A stretch of DNA of 64,000 bases from Fibrobacter intestinalis (GCF_900167415.1 NZ_FUWU01000006.1:27377-91376), one strand, 5' to 3'; counted from the first letter of the stretch, positions 17,849 to 28,837 are shown. Translations and numbers: made by a program. Notes: a model not told the origin generated them from the letters alone.

Positions 17849-17872
17849 GGGCCGCCCGGTTGGACGGCTTTT
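17849..17872 (-). terminator. candidate terminator between the epimerase and hslO
   Basis: GCCGTCC and GGGCGGC (minus strand) form a 7-bp stem with one T-G pair and a four-base loop, just after the epimerase stop. The following T tract is interrupted, so it is only a moderate candidate. Confidence 0.45.
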
Positions 17873-17896
17873 GGAGATGGGCTTATCGCAAAATAT

Positions 17897-18859
17897 TTAT
17901 GCGGTATATTCTTTGAACCATTCGGCAAAGCGGGCGATGCCGTCTTCCAAATTGACGCTGGGTGTGTATCCGATTTCCTGTTCAAGGGCTTCGGTGTCTG
18001 CCCAAGTGATTTCCACATCTCCCGGTTGCATAGGAAGCATTGTCTTTTCGGCTTCGTGCCCAAAATTTTTTTCGAGAGTGGCAATGAAATCCATCAGTTT
18101 GATGGGTTCTCCGCGTCCGATATTATAAAGGCGATTGAGCGCTTCCGGTTTTTCGGTTCCATTGTAGGCAATGCGGCGGATTCCTTCTACAATGTCGTCG
18201 ATGTAGGTGAAGTCGCGCATCATGTTGCCGTTGTTGAACACTTTAATCGGGCGGTTGTGCGTAATGGCATCTGCAAAAAGCCACGGAGACATATCAGGAC
18301 GTCCCCAAGGCCCATAGACGGTAAAGAAGCGAAGGCCCGTCAGGTTCAAGTGAAAAAGATGGTGGTAGGTTTCGGCCATCAGTTCGTTGGAACGCTTGGT
18401 GGCGGCGTAAAGGCTGGACGGTTTTTCCACGCGATCCGTGGTGCGAAACGGCGTTTCTGTATTGCGTCCATAGACGCTGGAAGACGAGGCATACACAAGA
18501 TGCTTGGGCGGAAACGCTCGTGCGCATTCCAGAATATTTAAAAAACCGGTAATATTGGAATCCACATAGCTTTGCGGATTGATGAGGCTGTATCGGACGC
18601 CGGCTTGGGCGGCCAGATTGACAACGATGTCGAACCGGTTTTCTTGGAAAAGCCGAAAAACCGTTTCTTTATCGGCCAGACTGCATTCCGTAAAATGAAA
18701 ACGTTCGGAGGGAATGCGTGCCAATCGGTCGCGCTTGAGTTTTGGGTCGTAGTAGTCGTTCAGGTTGTCGATGCCAAAGACTTCATGACCGTCTTTCAAG
18801 AAGGCGAGAACGGTTTCGCAACCGATAAAACCCGCCGCTCCGGTAACAAATACTTTCAT
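17897..18859 (-). CDS. NAD-dependent sugar-nucleotide epimerase (UDP-glucuronate 4-epimerase-like)
   Basis: 320 residues from the ATG at 18859, which follows AAAGGGA. This extended short-chain dehydrogenase shows FVTGAAGFIGCETV at the N-terminus (NAD site), NLAAQAGVRYSL, YASSSSVYG, and the catalytic YAATK. RFFTVYGPWGRPDMSPWLFA is close to UDP-glucuronate and UDP-galacturonate 4-epimerases. It likely makes nucleotide sugars for surface polysaccharide. Substrate cannot be settled from sequence alone. It is followed by hslO and preceded by an outer-membrane protein gene only 10 bases upstream. Confidence 0.88.
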   Translation of the reverse strand: MKVFVTGAAGFIGCETVLAFLKDGHEVFGIDNLNDYYDPKLKRDRLARIPSERFHFTECSLADKETVFRLFQENRFDIVVNLAAQAGVRYSLINPQSYVDSNITGFLNILECARAFPPKHLVYASSSSVYGRNTETPFRTTDRVEKPSSLYAATKRSNELMAETYHHLFHLNLTGLRFFTVYGPWGRPDMSPWLFADAITHNRPIKVFNNGNMMRDFTYIDDIVEGIRRIAYNGTEKPEALNRLYNIGRGEPIKLMDFIATLEKNFGHEAEKTMLPMQPGDVEITWADTEALEQEIGYTPSVNLEDGIARFAEWFKEYTA

Positions 18860-18869
18860 GGGAATCCCT

Positions 18870-20012
18870 TTAGAAACCGATGCCAACCGAGAAGAAGGGA
18901 CAGGACATTGTGTCAAAGTCCAGCATAAAGGAATGGTCGTCTTCTTTCCAGTTGTGACCGTTGTAAGTGTGGAAATAATAGTGGGTGCTTCGGAATCCGG
19001 CGAAAACGGCAAAACGGCGAATGCTCGTCTGCAAGCCTATGCCGCGGACATAACCGAAAATCAGCGGGTTTCTGTAATAATCGTCGTCCAGAATGGAGTA
19101 GCCGAACATTCCTCCCAAAAATCCTAGCGCGCGAATCTTGTAGTTTGTGCTGCGGATAAAGGAAAATCCGATTTCAAATCCGCCTTGAAGAAGCAAATTG
19201 TCCGCGTTTGTCGATTTCTTCTTGCTGGATTTGTCTTTGGGCGTATAATCTATATCGAAGCGGTTATAGGAAAAAGCGCCAAATAGGGAAATCCAGTTGT
19301 TGACGGCGTATTGGCCGGCGACTCCAATTATGTTGGAAATATCAACGTCAACATGGTAGCGCTTTCCTTTGCGCTTCATATGATAGGCGACATTTGCTTT
19401 TTTGATAGAGGAAATTTCATAGAGAATGCCGATGCCGAAGGGATGTCTTGTGGAATAATCCGCAGTGTCTATTCCCGCAGTTGCAGAGGAGTCTTTTTCT
19501 GGCGAAGCTGTTGAAGTAACATTTATTGAATCGGTATTGCTTTCCGTATTCGCGCGGGCAGAGGAGTCTTTTTCTGGCGAAGCTGTTGAAGCAACATTTA
19601 TTGAATCGGTATTGCTTTCCGCATTCGCTCCGGCAGAGGAGTCTTTTTCTGGCGAAGCTGTTGAAGCAACATTTATTGAATCGGTACTGTTTTCCGTATT
19701 CGCATTAGCTGTGGAGTCTTTTTCGAGCGGAGCTGTTGAAGCAACATTTATTGAATCGGTACTGTTTTCCGTATTCGCACTAGCTGTGGAGTCTTTTTCG
19801 AGCGGAGCATTTGAAGCGACATTTATAGAATCGGCACTGTTTTCCGCATTCGCTCCGGCAGTGGAGTCTTTTTCTGCTGGAGTGGGGGAGACGACTTTCA
19901 CCGAGTCTGGTGGAATAGCATTTGATGAAGTGGGTTCTGCAAAAGCGGAGATGACGCCGAAAATGCTCACGGCGATGGAAATAGAGCCAAAGAAACGATT
20001 CAGATAAAACAT
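18870..20012 (-). CDS. outer-membrane protein with 25-residue tandem repeats
   Basis: 380 residues. A signal peptide (SISIAVSIFGVISAFA) leads into residues 30-180 made of five full 25-residue repeats (N-T-E-N-S-T-D-S-I-N-V-A-S-T-A-x-x-E-K-D-S), preceded by a degenerate one. They are rich in Ser, Thr, Asn and Asp, as in a flexible surface stalk or linker. Residues 185-380 alternate polar and hydrophobic positions with many aromatics and end in FFSVGIGF, which fits an outer-membrane beta-barrel with a terminal Phe. I do not recognise the family. GAGG lies 6 bases before the ATG. The epimerase follows after 10 bases. Confidence 0.7.
   Translation of the reverse strand: MFYLNRFFGSISIAVSIFGVISAFAEPTSSNAIPPDSVKVVSPTPAEKDSTAGANAENSADSINVASNAPLEKDSTASANTENSTDSINVASTAPLEKDSTANANTENSTDSINVASTASPEKDSSAGANAESNTDSINVASTASPEKDSSARANTESNTDSINVTSTASPEKDSSATAGIDTADYSTRHPFGIGILYEISSIKKANVAYHMKRKGKRYHVDVDISNIIGVAGQYAVNNWISLFGAFSYNRFDIDYTPKDKSSKKKSTNADNLLLQGGFEIGFSFIRSTNYKIRALGFLGGMFGYSILDDDYYRNPLIFGYVRGIGLQTSIRRFAVFAGFRSTHYYFHTYNGHNWKEDDHSFMLDFDTMSCPFFSVGIGF
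19486..19876. repeat. 75-base tandem repeat array inside the outer-membrane protein gene
   Basis: Plus-strand copies start at 19486, 19561, 19636, 19711, 19786 and 19861, exactly 75 bases apart (each begins GAGGAGTCTTTTT or GTGGAGTCTTTTT). Neighbouring copies are nearly identical. Because the unit is a multiple of three, copy-number changes would keep the frame and only alter stalk length. Confidence 0.9.
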
Positions 20013-20300
20013 CGTCCTCTAATTCTACATTTTTTTGGAACTCTTTTTCCAGATTTTTACAAATTTTCGGGAAAAATACTTTTTACTTAAAGAATTGTCG
20101 GTTTTAAATCATCGGCGGGCGTCGATAGGGGATTGGCGGTGGTGGCCTCGGTTAGGGCCCTTTGGAAATGAGGCTCTTCTTTGCACGGATTTTTCCAAAC
20201 GAGGCCGAAATCGTGGAAATAAAGAGAAATTTTTAGAATTTAAGAACAATTTGGTAAAAAATTGTGTATTTTCAAAGGGAATTTTTTTACTGGAGTTTTT

Positions 20301-21041
20301 ATGAAAACAAAAAAAATTTTGGTTCTCGGTGCGTGCGCATTATCTCTGCTTTTTACGGTCGCCTGTTCGGATGAAATGGATCCGAATGATCCCGCTTCTG
20401 TCCGCAAGCATTTGACGAAACAGGGAATTCCGTTCACCCCGAATAAATTTATGTCGTATATCGCTCAAAATGATACGGCGGCCATGTCCTTATTTTTGAA
20501 GGCGGCTTACGATATCAATTCGACAGATGGAAATGGAAATTCTGCGGTGGCGATTGCGGTGAATAAAGGAAAAGTCGATATTCTCCAGTATTTGATTCAG
20601 CATAGTGCCAAGCTGGACGGCACCAACAGCAACGGCAAAACCTATTTGGAAGATGCGATAGAGAACAAGCATCGGGAAGTGGCGCAGCTTCTGATTTCGA
20701 AAATGCAGGAATCCGGCGAAATCCAATCCACGGCTCCGGCTGTTGCTTTGGCGGCAAAGACCGGCGATGCGGAAGTTCTGAAAATGCTCGGCGATGCGGG
20801 TGCTCCGCTTGAAGTGCGCGGCGCAGATTCGTATTTCCCCATCCATTTGGCGGTGAAGGGCGGCAATTACGATGCGATGGTCTATCTGATTTCCAAGGGT
20901 GTCGATGTGAACGCCAAGTGCGGTCAGGGTTATTCTGTCTTGGACTGGGCGAAAAACGAAGGCTACACCCGCTTGATCGCTTACCTGAAAAAGCACGGTG
21001 CTAAAAATACGCCTGCCTATATTAAAGAGTTCGGTAAATAA
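20301..21041 (+). CDS. ankyrin-repeat lipoprotein
   Basis: 246 residues from the ATG at 20301, seven bases after GGAG. The N-terminus (MKTKKILVLGACALSLLFTV then ACS) is a lipoprotein signal with the Cys at about 21. Ankyrin repeats follow: AAYDINSTDGNGNSAVAIAV, NKGKVDILQYLIQHSAKLDG and SNGKTYLEDAIENKHREVAQ. Later ones are PIHLAVKGGNYDAMVYLISK and GQGYSVLDWAKNEGYTRLIA. It is probably a membrane-anchored protein-binding module in the envelope. A terminator separates it from the TonB operon. Confidence 0.85.
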   Translation: MKTKKILVLGACALSLLFTVACSDEMDPNDPASVRKHLTKQGIPFTPNKFMSYIAQNDTAAMSLFLKAAYDINSTDGNGNSAVAIAVNKGKVDILQYLIQHSAKLDGTNSNGKTYLEDAIENKHREVAQLLISKMQESGEIQSTAPAVALAAKTGDAEVLKMLGDAGAPLEVRGADSYFPIHLAVKGGNYDAMVYLISKGVDVNAKCGQGYSVLDWAKNEGYTRLIAYLKKHGAKNTPAYIKEFGK

Positions 21042-21069
21042 CGGTAGCATCGAAGGTGCTTTGAACTTC

Positions 21070-21102
21070 AAAAACGTCTGGCTCGCTGTCGGGCGTTTTT
21101 TG
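21070..21102 (+). terminator. candidate terminator after the ankyrin gene
   Basis: An imperfect GC-rich hairpin (AACGTCTGG with TCGGGCGTT, containing G-T pairs) is followed by a run of T. The TATCTTTG box of the next operon starts immediately after it. Confidence 0.6.
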
Positions 21103-21110
21103 TATCTTTG
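21103..21110 (+). promoter_or_regulatory. TATCTTTG box at the head of the TonB operon
   Basis: Exact TAnnTTTG, five bases (AATCT) before the ATG at 21116. It directly abuts the T run of the preceding terminator. Confidence 0.5.
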
Positions 21111-21115
21111 AATCT

Positions 21116-21280
21116 ATGGCAACTTCTAAAAATTCCTTTTCAAAAAAACGGTTGCGACATATCGCGCTGTTTTGTCTCTTAAAGAGACCGATACATCCAG
21201 TATTGCCCGCTTTTCCTTTCTGCCGCTTGGTCTCATGCGATTTTTCTTCACCAAAGTCCTTTTTAAAAATAGCCTTATGA
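21116..21280 (+). CDS. possible 54-residue leader ORF of the TonB operon
   Basis: The frame opens five bases after the TATCTTTG box and ends in ATGA, so its stop overlaps the start of the DUF3450 gene at 21277. The product (MATSKNSFSKKRLRHIALFC...) is basic and weakly hydrophobic, with no recognisable family. Position and overlap suggest it is translated and coupled to the next gene. It could be a leader peptide rather than a functional protein. Composition alone would not support it. Confidence 0.35.
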   Translation: MATSKNSFSKKRLRHIALFCLLKRPIHPVLPAFPFCRLVSCDFSSPKSFLKIAL

Positions 21281-22113
21281 AAAAATGTTTTTTTCTCTGT
21301 TTGATCTTCTGCTGCGGAGTGGCTTTTTCCGCAGAAACGCTGGATGGCGTTCGACGCCAGATTCAGACCGTAAACAATGAAACAGCTCGCGAAAAGAAAT
21401 TGCACGCGGATGAAAAAAAGCGCCACGAGGATTTTATCCGTTCCGGGCGCGAAAAGGTGGTGTCGCTTTCCAACCAGAAAAAAGCGCTGCGCGCCGATAT
21501 CGATGCGATGAAGGCGGAACTTTCCCGTTTGAATGAAGCGAGAAACAAGTCTTCTGGAGTTTCTCGTTGGTATGATTCGAAAAAGGCGAAGTATGCGCAG
21601 GAGCTTGCCGTTGTCATCGAAGAACTCGTTCCGTTTTTTGAATCGGATTTTCCGTATCGGGCAAGTGAAACCGCCGAGAGCTTGCGCGAGATGGCGATGG
21701 AGCTAAAGAAGGGCGTGATTGCTCCGGACGATGCTTTGGGAAGAGTCTTGGAAGTTTTTGTGGATCGTATTCGCATGGGATATACTACGGAAAGTTGGGA
21801 CGGTTATTTAACCGATGCGGAAAGCGGTCGGCAGATGCAAGGCAAGTTTTTCCGCTATGGGACGGTGGCCGCTATGTTTGAAAGCGCGGACCAGTCCGAT
21901 TATTATTGGCTGGATAGGGTGAATGGCGTCTATTCCTGGAAAAAAATTCCAGAATCTTTGGAACTTCGAGCCGACGTGAAAGACGCGTTTCGAGTTGCAG
22001 AGGGCAAATCCGCTCCGCATATCGTCAAAATCCCGATATCTTCCCGGCGAACGGATGCTGAAAACGAATTGAAGAATACAAAAGAAAGCTCGGCGCAGGA
22101 GCAGAAAAAATGA
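21277..22113 (+). CDS. DUF3450-like periplasmic coiled-coil protein of a TonB system
   Basis: 278 residues from the ATG at 21277, which begins a signal peptide (MKKCFFLCLIFCCGVAFSAE). Earlier in-frame starts would put charged sequence before it. Residues 25-100 are coiled coil (ETAREKKLHADEKKRHEDFI), then ELVPFFESDFPYRASETAES and a C-terminal domain with SGRQMQGKFFRYGTVAAMFE. This is the DUF3450 pattern found beside TtpC-type TonB energisers in Vibrio. It overlaps the next gene by four bases (ATGA). Confidence 0.8.
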   Translation: MKKCFFLCLIFCCGVAFSAETLDGVRRQIQTVNNETAREKKLHADEKKRHEDFIRSGREKVVSLSNQKKALRADIDAMKAELSRLNEARNKSSGVSRWYDSKKAKYAQELAVVIEELVPFFESDFPYRASETAESLREMAMELKKGVIAPDDALGRVLEVFVDRIRMGYTTESWDGYLTDAESGRQMQGKFFRYGTVAAMFESADQSDYYWLDRVNGVYSWKKIPESLELRADVKDAFRVAEGKSAPHIVKIPISSRRTDAENELKNTKESSAQEQKK

Positions 22114-23591
22114 AAAACGCTTTGAAGAAAATAACCGTAGCGCTTGCCATTGGAACAGGAATTCTTTTGGCGCAGCAGCCGTTGGGCGGAAGTTCTAACG
22201 GAGACGCCTTGGTTCGGGAACGTGCGGAATTGAACAAGGCAAAAGCCGATTTGGAAGAGGCTCGCCAGAAACGGGATATGGAAGTGGCCGCTCGCTGGAA
22301 CGACAGGGAAAAAGCGAATCAGGAGCGGGAACTTTTCAACCAGAAATACGAAGAAGCCAAGGACGAATTGGATCGTTTGATGGAAGAACGGGTTCGGTTG
22401 GAAGAAAATGTGCGCGTTGCCCGGGAAGATTTGGCGCAAGTCAAGGAAAATGCGGAAGGAAAAAGAGCCGAATTTTTGGCGTTGGTCGCGGACAAGAGCG
22501 TCTTGGATCCCCTCTCTCGCTTGAAAGAGCAAGGCATTCCCTTCCGTTTGCCTGCTCGAATCGAGGATTTTAATCGCACGTCCAAGAACATGACGCTTTA
22601 CCGTGACGATCCGATGAAAGTGGCCAAAAGCGTGATTGAACTGGCGAAACGGGAACTGGCTTTTAGCCGGGAAATCGAATGGAATAAGGGCGAAATTCTT
22701 TTTGGAAGCAAAGTGGCTTTTGGGGATGAACTCCGTCTGGGAGGAATTTTTGCGATGCGCGCGTCGTCTGGCGTGGACAGCTCGGTTTCGATGATGCTTC
22801 CCGCTGCGGGGGACAAAGGACGCGTCTTTTCGTGGCAGGAAATGAACACGGCGGAATCCAAGAGCGGCGTCATTGATGCCTTTAAGATGGCGCAAGATTC
22901 GTCCTTTACGATGATTCCAGTGGATGTTCTTCTGAGTACCACCCTCTCTTCGGAACTGGCAAACGCCGAAGAAAAATCCTTTTGGGATATTTGTCGTCAG
23001 ACTTTCCGCGATGGCGGCATTTTGATGTATCCGATTGCGGCTCTTTTGTTGCTGGGACTCTTGCTGGTGCTGGAACGCGGAATTGTTCTTTCGGCGAAAG
23101 GAGTGACGCTTCGGTACCGCAAAGTGATTGAATTGGCGTCGGCGGGACAATTGGAAGAAGCCCGTGGGCTGGCGAAAAAACTTCACGGCTCTGTAGGAAA
23201 GGTGGTGCAGGCCGGTATTCTCAGGGATTATCCCGATCGCGAATCGGCGGAAAAGGCGATAGAAGAAGTTTTTGCTGGTGAGGTTCCTTCTTTGGAACGC
23301 GGGCTGTCTTCGATTTCGGTGATGGCGACGACCGCTCCTTTGATTGGACTTTTGGGAACGGTCATGGGAATGATTCAGCTCTTTCAGGTCATCACGATGC
23401 ACGGGACTTCTGACCCTAAACTTCTTGCGGGTGGCATTTCGGTGGCTCTCATCACGACGGAAGCGGGACTGATTGTGGCGATTCCTTTGCAATTTTTGCA
23501 TACGTTTATGGCGAATCGAGCCGATGCGATTCGGATTCGGATGGAAAAAGCGGGGCTTGCCGTTTTGAACTCCCGCTGGATTAAGGGCTAG
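22110..23591 (+). CDS. TtpC-like MotA/TolQ/ExbB family protein with periplasmic N-terminal domain
   Basis: 493 residues. A signal-like N-terminus (MKNALKKITVALAIGTGILL) precedes a coiled coil at 30-120 and a periplasmic domain up to about 295. The ExbB-type channel core follows: FRDGGILMYPIAALLLLGLL, then SLERGLSSISVMATTAPLIG, LLGTVMGMIQLF and TTEAGLIVAIPLQFLHTF. This fusion layout matches TtpC, the extra component of TonB2 systems. It uses the proton gradient with ExbD and TonB to power outer-membrane uptake. Start and stop are tightly linked to both neighbours. Confidence 0.9.
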   Translation: MKNALKKITVALAIGTGILLAQQPLGGSSNGDALVRERAELNKAKADLEEARQKRDMEVAARWNDREKANQERELFNQKYEEAKDELDRLMEERVRLEENVRVAREDLAQVKENAEGKRAEFLALVADKSVLDPLSRLKEQGIPFRLPARIEDFNRTSKNMTLYRDDPMKVAKSVIELAKRELAFSREIEWNKGEILFGSKVAFGDELRLGGIFAMRASSGVDSSVSMMLPAAGDKGRVFSWQEMNTAESKSGVIDAFKMAQDSSFTMIPVDVLLSTTLSSELANAEEKSFWDICRQTFRDGGILMYPIAALLLLGLLLVLERGIVLSAKGVTLRYRKVIELASAGQLEEARGLAKKLHGSVGKVVQAGILRDYPDRESAEKAIEEVFAGEVPSLERGLSSISVMATTAPLIGLLGTVMGMIQLFQVITMHGTSDPKLLAGGISVALITTEAGLIVAIPLQFLHTFMANRADAIRIRMEKAGLAVLNSRWIKG

Positions 23592-23593
23592 CG

Positions 23594-24157
23594 ATGAGAT
23601 TGTTTTCTGTTTTTGAAGAAATCCGCGCGATGCTGGTTCAGGGCGGCTGGGTTTTGCTCCCGATATTTTTGCTGGGCTTATTTGCTTGGACGTTGATTTT
23701 TGAACGCTATTTTATGTATCGTCGCGCCAAGAGTCTGGGAAAATTCGGTCTTCTTCACCGGTTTCAGACGACGGTTTCGCAAACGGAAGCCTTGGGGCGG
23801 CTTGCTGTCGATTTTCGGCTGCATGAAATGCGTCATGGAATGGAATCGGATTTTGCAAAATCTTTTCCGACGATTGCCGCTTGCGCTTCGCTGGCGCCGA
23901 TGCTCGGGCTTTTGGGAACGGTGTCTGGAATGGTTCACGTTTTTAAAACAATCCAGCTGTTTGGTTTTGGAAATCCCGTTCTTATCGCCGACGGAATTTC
24001 TGAAGCGTTGCTCACGACTCAGGCAGGACTTTTGGTCGCATTTCCCATCGTTCTGGCGAATAACCATTTGCAATCGAAACTGGAGCGTTTGAAGAGCAAG
24101 AGATGGAAGCAGGCGTTGCAGTTTGAAAATGAGAAGTTCTTCGGGGAGGCTAAATGA
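23594..24157 (+). CDS. exbB: ExbB/TolQ family proton channel protein
   Basis: 187 residues, starting two bases after the previous stop. It has an N-terminal span (GGWVLLPIFLLGLFAWTLIF) and the conserved late spans IAACASLAPMLGLLGTVSGM and LTTQAGLLVAFPIVLANNHL that form the channel core. It is shorter than classical ExbB (about 240 residues), as in ExbB2 of TonB2 clusters. Its stop overlaps exbD by four bases. Confidence 0.92.
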   Translation: MRLFSVFEEIRAMLVQGGWVLLPIFLLGLFAWTLIFERYFMYRRAKSLGKFGLLHRFQTTVSQTEALGRLAVDFRLHEMRHGMESDFAKSFPTIAACASLAPMLGLLGTVSGMVHVFKTIQLFGFGNPVLIADGISEALLTTQAGLLVAFPIVLANNHLQSKLERLKSKRWKQALQFENEKFFGEAK

Positions 24158-24555
24158 GTTTTATCCGTCGCCAACGCCGTCGAGTCGGCGGTATCGATAT
24201 TTCGCCGATGATGGACATGACTTTCATCCTCCTCATTTTTTTCATTGTGACTTCTACGTTTACGCGGGAAACGGGAATCGACGTTTCCAAGCCCAAGGCG
24301 AGCACGGTGAAGGAACTTTCCAAGGAGAGCATCCTGATTGGCATTACCCGGCAGGGAACTATTCACATCAACGAGACCCAGGTGAACCTCTCTTCGTTGC
24401 AAACCATTTTGAAGCAGATGATGAACGAGGCTCCGGATAGACCTGTCGTGATTGTTTCGGACAGGGACGCGCCTTCGGGAAAAATTGTCGATGTCCTGGA
24501 CGAATGCAATCTCGCCCACGTCCGGAAGGTTTCCATTTCGGCGGCAAAGGAGTAG
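24154..24555 (+). CDS. exbD: ExbD/TolR family protein
   Basis: 133 residues. One N-terminal span preceded by the conserved Asp segment (GGIDISPMMDMTFILLIFFI) carries the proton-responsive Asp. The C-terminal periplasmic domain has PDRPVVIVSDRDAPSGKIVD. It partners the two ExbB-like proteins immediately upstream and TonB downstream. The start overlaps exbB (ATGA). Confidence 0.93.
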   Translation: MSFIRRQRRRVGGIDISPMMDMTFILLIFFIVTSTFTRETGIDVSKPKASTVKELSKESILIGITRQGTIHINETQVNLSSLQTILKQMMNEAPDRPVVIVSDRDAPSGKIVDVLDECNLAHVRKVSISAAKE

Positions 24556-24557
24556 CC

Positions 24558-25217
24558 TTGAAAAAACTTTCCGGAATCCTGTTTCATTCCCGATGGTTTT
24601 TTGCGGTCGTCTTGGCCGTGGTCGTCAATACTTTTTTCTTTTTAACGATTCCCGTATTGAATGTTCTGTTTTTTAAAAATGATATGGGAAGACAAAAACC
24701 GAGACTGGAAGAATTGACGGAAGTAGAAGTGTCCGTGCAGGAAAAAAAGAAAACCCAACCGCAGAAGATAATCCAGAAAATTGTCCAATCGAATAAATTC
24801 AAGCTGAACAGCATGTCCAATGCGGCTCGCTCTCCATCGAATTTCAGCATGGATCTTTCGCTTGCCCGGGGAGATGGTGCTGGCGATGGGGTTGATGTCG
24901 GCGCTGGCGGCGGAATGCAGAATTTTGTCTATGAAGCGGGCGATGTCGATGAAGAGGCTCAGGCTCTTAAAATGGTGAACCCCGTTTATCCGGAACGGGC
25001 GAAAAAGCTGGGCGTCGCGGGCTATGTGAAAGTCTATTTGGTGATAGACGTTTATGGAAATCCTACCGATGTGAAAGTTTTGTCCGTAGATCCTCCGGGA
25101 TACGGTTTTGAAACGGAAGCTTTGAAAGCGATTCGCTCTTGGAAATTTGAACCTGCCAAATTGGGGCATTATCCGGTGGCGCAAAAGGCTTCCAAGGAGT
25201 TCAAATTTGTTCCGTGA
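24558..25217 (+). CDS. tonB: TonB energy-transducing protein
   Basis: I place the start at TTG 24558, because AAAGGAG ends six bases before it, it is two bases after the exbD stop, and it directly precedes the membrane anchor (FFAVVLAVVVNTFFFLTI). No ATG fits without running into exbD. The 219 residues then give a short Lys/Gln-rich periplasmic linker. The TonB C-terminal domain follows with VNPVYPERAKKLGVAGYVKV, VDPPGYGFETEALKAIRSWK and EPAK. The proline-rich region usual in TonB is missing, as in short TonB2 proteins. Confidence 0.9.
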   Translation: MKKLSGILFHSRWFFAVVLAVVVNTFFFLTIPVLNVLFFKNDMGRQKPRLEELTEVEVSVQEKKKTQPQKIIQKIVQSNKFKLNSMSNAARSPSNFSMDLSLARGDGAGDGVDVGAGGGMQNFVYEAGDVDEEAQALKMVNPVYPERAKKLGVAGYVKVYLVIDVYGNPTDVKVLSVDPPGYGFETEALKAIRSWKFEPAKLGHYPVAQKASKEFKFVP

Positions 25218-26226
25218 TTTCTGCAAAATTTGGAGGCGTGCGATTCATAAGTCGTTTTTGAAAAAGGCGGCGTTCGCTTTATTTGTGCTGGGATTTGGCA
25301 GCGCATTCGCTCAGGATTTTTTCAAGCAGGCGAATGAACTTTACGATAAGGGCGAATACAAGCAAGCGGTAAAAATGTATCGTGCTGCAATTCAGGACGG
25401 TAGATATGAACCGTTTGCCTGGTTTAATTTGGGAAACACCCTGGTCCAGCTGAAAAAAAATAATATTGCGATGGTTGCGTATAAACGAACGGTTGAACTG
25501 ATGCCGGATTTTGCAAAGGCGTGGATTCTTCTGGGCGATTTGTATTATCTGGGTGGGGATTTCGGTCTGGCGATTGCGGCTTATTATCGCGCATTGGAAT
25601 TGGGCGAAGAATCGGATCATATTCACTATGCGCTGGGCGAGTGCTTTATCCGCTCGAACAGCCTTGCTTTTGCACAAAAACATTTTGAAAAAGCGACGCA
25701 GCTGAATCCGGATAGAATTGACGCCTGGTATGGCCTTGCCGAAGTTTATGAAAAATTAGGCGATTATGAATATGCGATAAGAACATTGAAACGCGCGGTG
25801 GACAATGCCGTTTCTGCCGGTGCGGATGTGCATTACACCCTTTCGCATTATTACAGCAAAATGGATTCGTCCAAAAAGGCGATTCGGGAAATGGAAAGCG
25901 GGCTTTTGACGGATCCGCGCAATACGTCGGCTCGGCGTTTTTTGGCGCAGATGTATTTGCAGGATGCTTCGCCGTGGATGGCGATTTTTACCTTGGAAGA
26001 GGGTTTGCGCTTTCAAAAGGACAGCGACAGGCTCCATGTGGATTTGGGGCAAATTTATTTTGCACAAAAGCGCTACGACGAAGCTCTGGAACATTACATG
26101 ACAGCCTGGAAAATGGGAAATTCTCAAGGCCGCATTGGAGCCGAAAACGTGGGGAATACATTCTACAATGCGGGCGATGAAAAAAAAGCGCAAGAGATTT
26201 ATTTGCGCATCATTCAAAGGAGATAA
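25207..26226 (+). CDS. TPR protein of the TonB operon
   Basis: The best start is TTG at 25207: AAGGAG lies eight bases upstream and the gene then overlaps tonB by 11 bases. It gives a basic n-region and a signal segment (KKAAFALFVLGFGSAFAQ). At least seven TPR units follow (EYKQAVKMYRAAIQDGRYEP, NIAMVAYKRTVELMPDFAKA, FGLAIAAYYRALELGEESDH). TPR proteins accompany TonB2/TtpC clusters in other bacteria and probably assemble the periplasmic part of the complex. Confidence 0.82.
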   Translation: MFRDFCKIWRRAIHKSFLKKAAFALFVLGFGSAFAQDFFKQANELYDKGEYKQAVKMYRAAIQDGRYEPFAWFNLGNTLVQLKKNNIAMVAYKRTVELMPDFAKAWILLGDLYYLGGDFGLAIAAYYRALELGEESDHIHYALGECFIRSNSLAFAQKHFEKATQLNPDRIDAWYGLAEVYEKLGDYEYAIRTLKRAVDNAVSAGADVHYTLSHYYSKMDSSKKAIREMESGLLTDPRNTSARRFLAQMYLQDASPWMAIFTLEEGLRFQKDSDRLHVDLGQIYFAQKRYDEALEHYMTAWKMGNSQGRIGAENVGNTFYNAGDEKKAQEIYLRIIQRR

Positions 26227-26232
26227 AATTTT

Positions 26233-28445
<2,213 letters not shown>

Positions 28446-28489
28446 GTTCTAAAATTTTTCGACGAAAATCGAATACGGTTTTCCTTTTC

Positions 28490-28519
28490 AAAAAGTCCGG
28501 CGCTTTGCTGGACTTTTTA
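28490..28519 (+). terminator. intrinsic terminator of leuB
   Basis: AAAAAGTCC and GGACTTTTT form the stem around a short GC-containing loop, 44 bases after the leuB stop. Confidence 0.85.
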
Positions 28520-28688
28520 TGTTGTGAAATCGGATTCGAGTTCTTTTAAAACAGCATTTGCTTTTTAACGAAAATAGAAACGTTTATTTGGTGGATTGAA
28601 AAATCGAGAGCGAAAGGATTTGCTCTGCCGGAATTTGAATAGACGAAACGCTCGGTGCAATTTGCTGTGGTTGGAATCCGGAAATTTT

Positions 28689-28727
28689 AAAACAAAAAGG
28701 TTCGGTTTCTTTAGAAACCGAACCTTT
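28689..28727 (-). terminator. intrinsic terminator of tRNA-Leu
   Basis: On the minus strand a perfect 13-bp stem (AAGGTTCGGTTTC with GAAACCGAACCTT) with a four-base loop is followed by TTTTGTTTT. It starts two bases after the tRNA 3' end. Confidence 0.92.
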
Positions 28728-28728
28728 A

Positions 28729-28813
28729 TGCGGTCGGACAGACTTGAACTGTCAAGCGGTTGCCCGCACTAGCACCTCAAGCTAGCGTGTCTACCAATTC
28801 CACCACGACCGCG
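28729..28813 (-). tRNA. tRNA-Leu (anticodon GAG)
   Basis: An 85-base gene with a 7-bp acceptor stem (GCGGTCG with CGACCGC) and a D arm containing the AATTGGTAGAC pattern. The anticodon arm CTAGC-TTGAGGT-GCTAG gives anticodon GAG. A long variable arm typical of leucine tRNAs and a T arm with GTTCAAGTC follow. The 3' CCA is not encoded. Confidence 0.95.
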
Positions 28814-28837
28814 TCGTGAATTGATTTACGCGCGATA

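Noticed and set aside
19486..19876. Regular 75-base repeats that could suggest a CRISPR array
   Set aside because: The repeats are contiguous with no unique spacers and lie in frame inside a secreted protein gene. No CRISPR array or cas gene is visible in the window.
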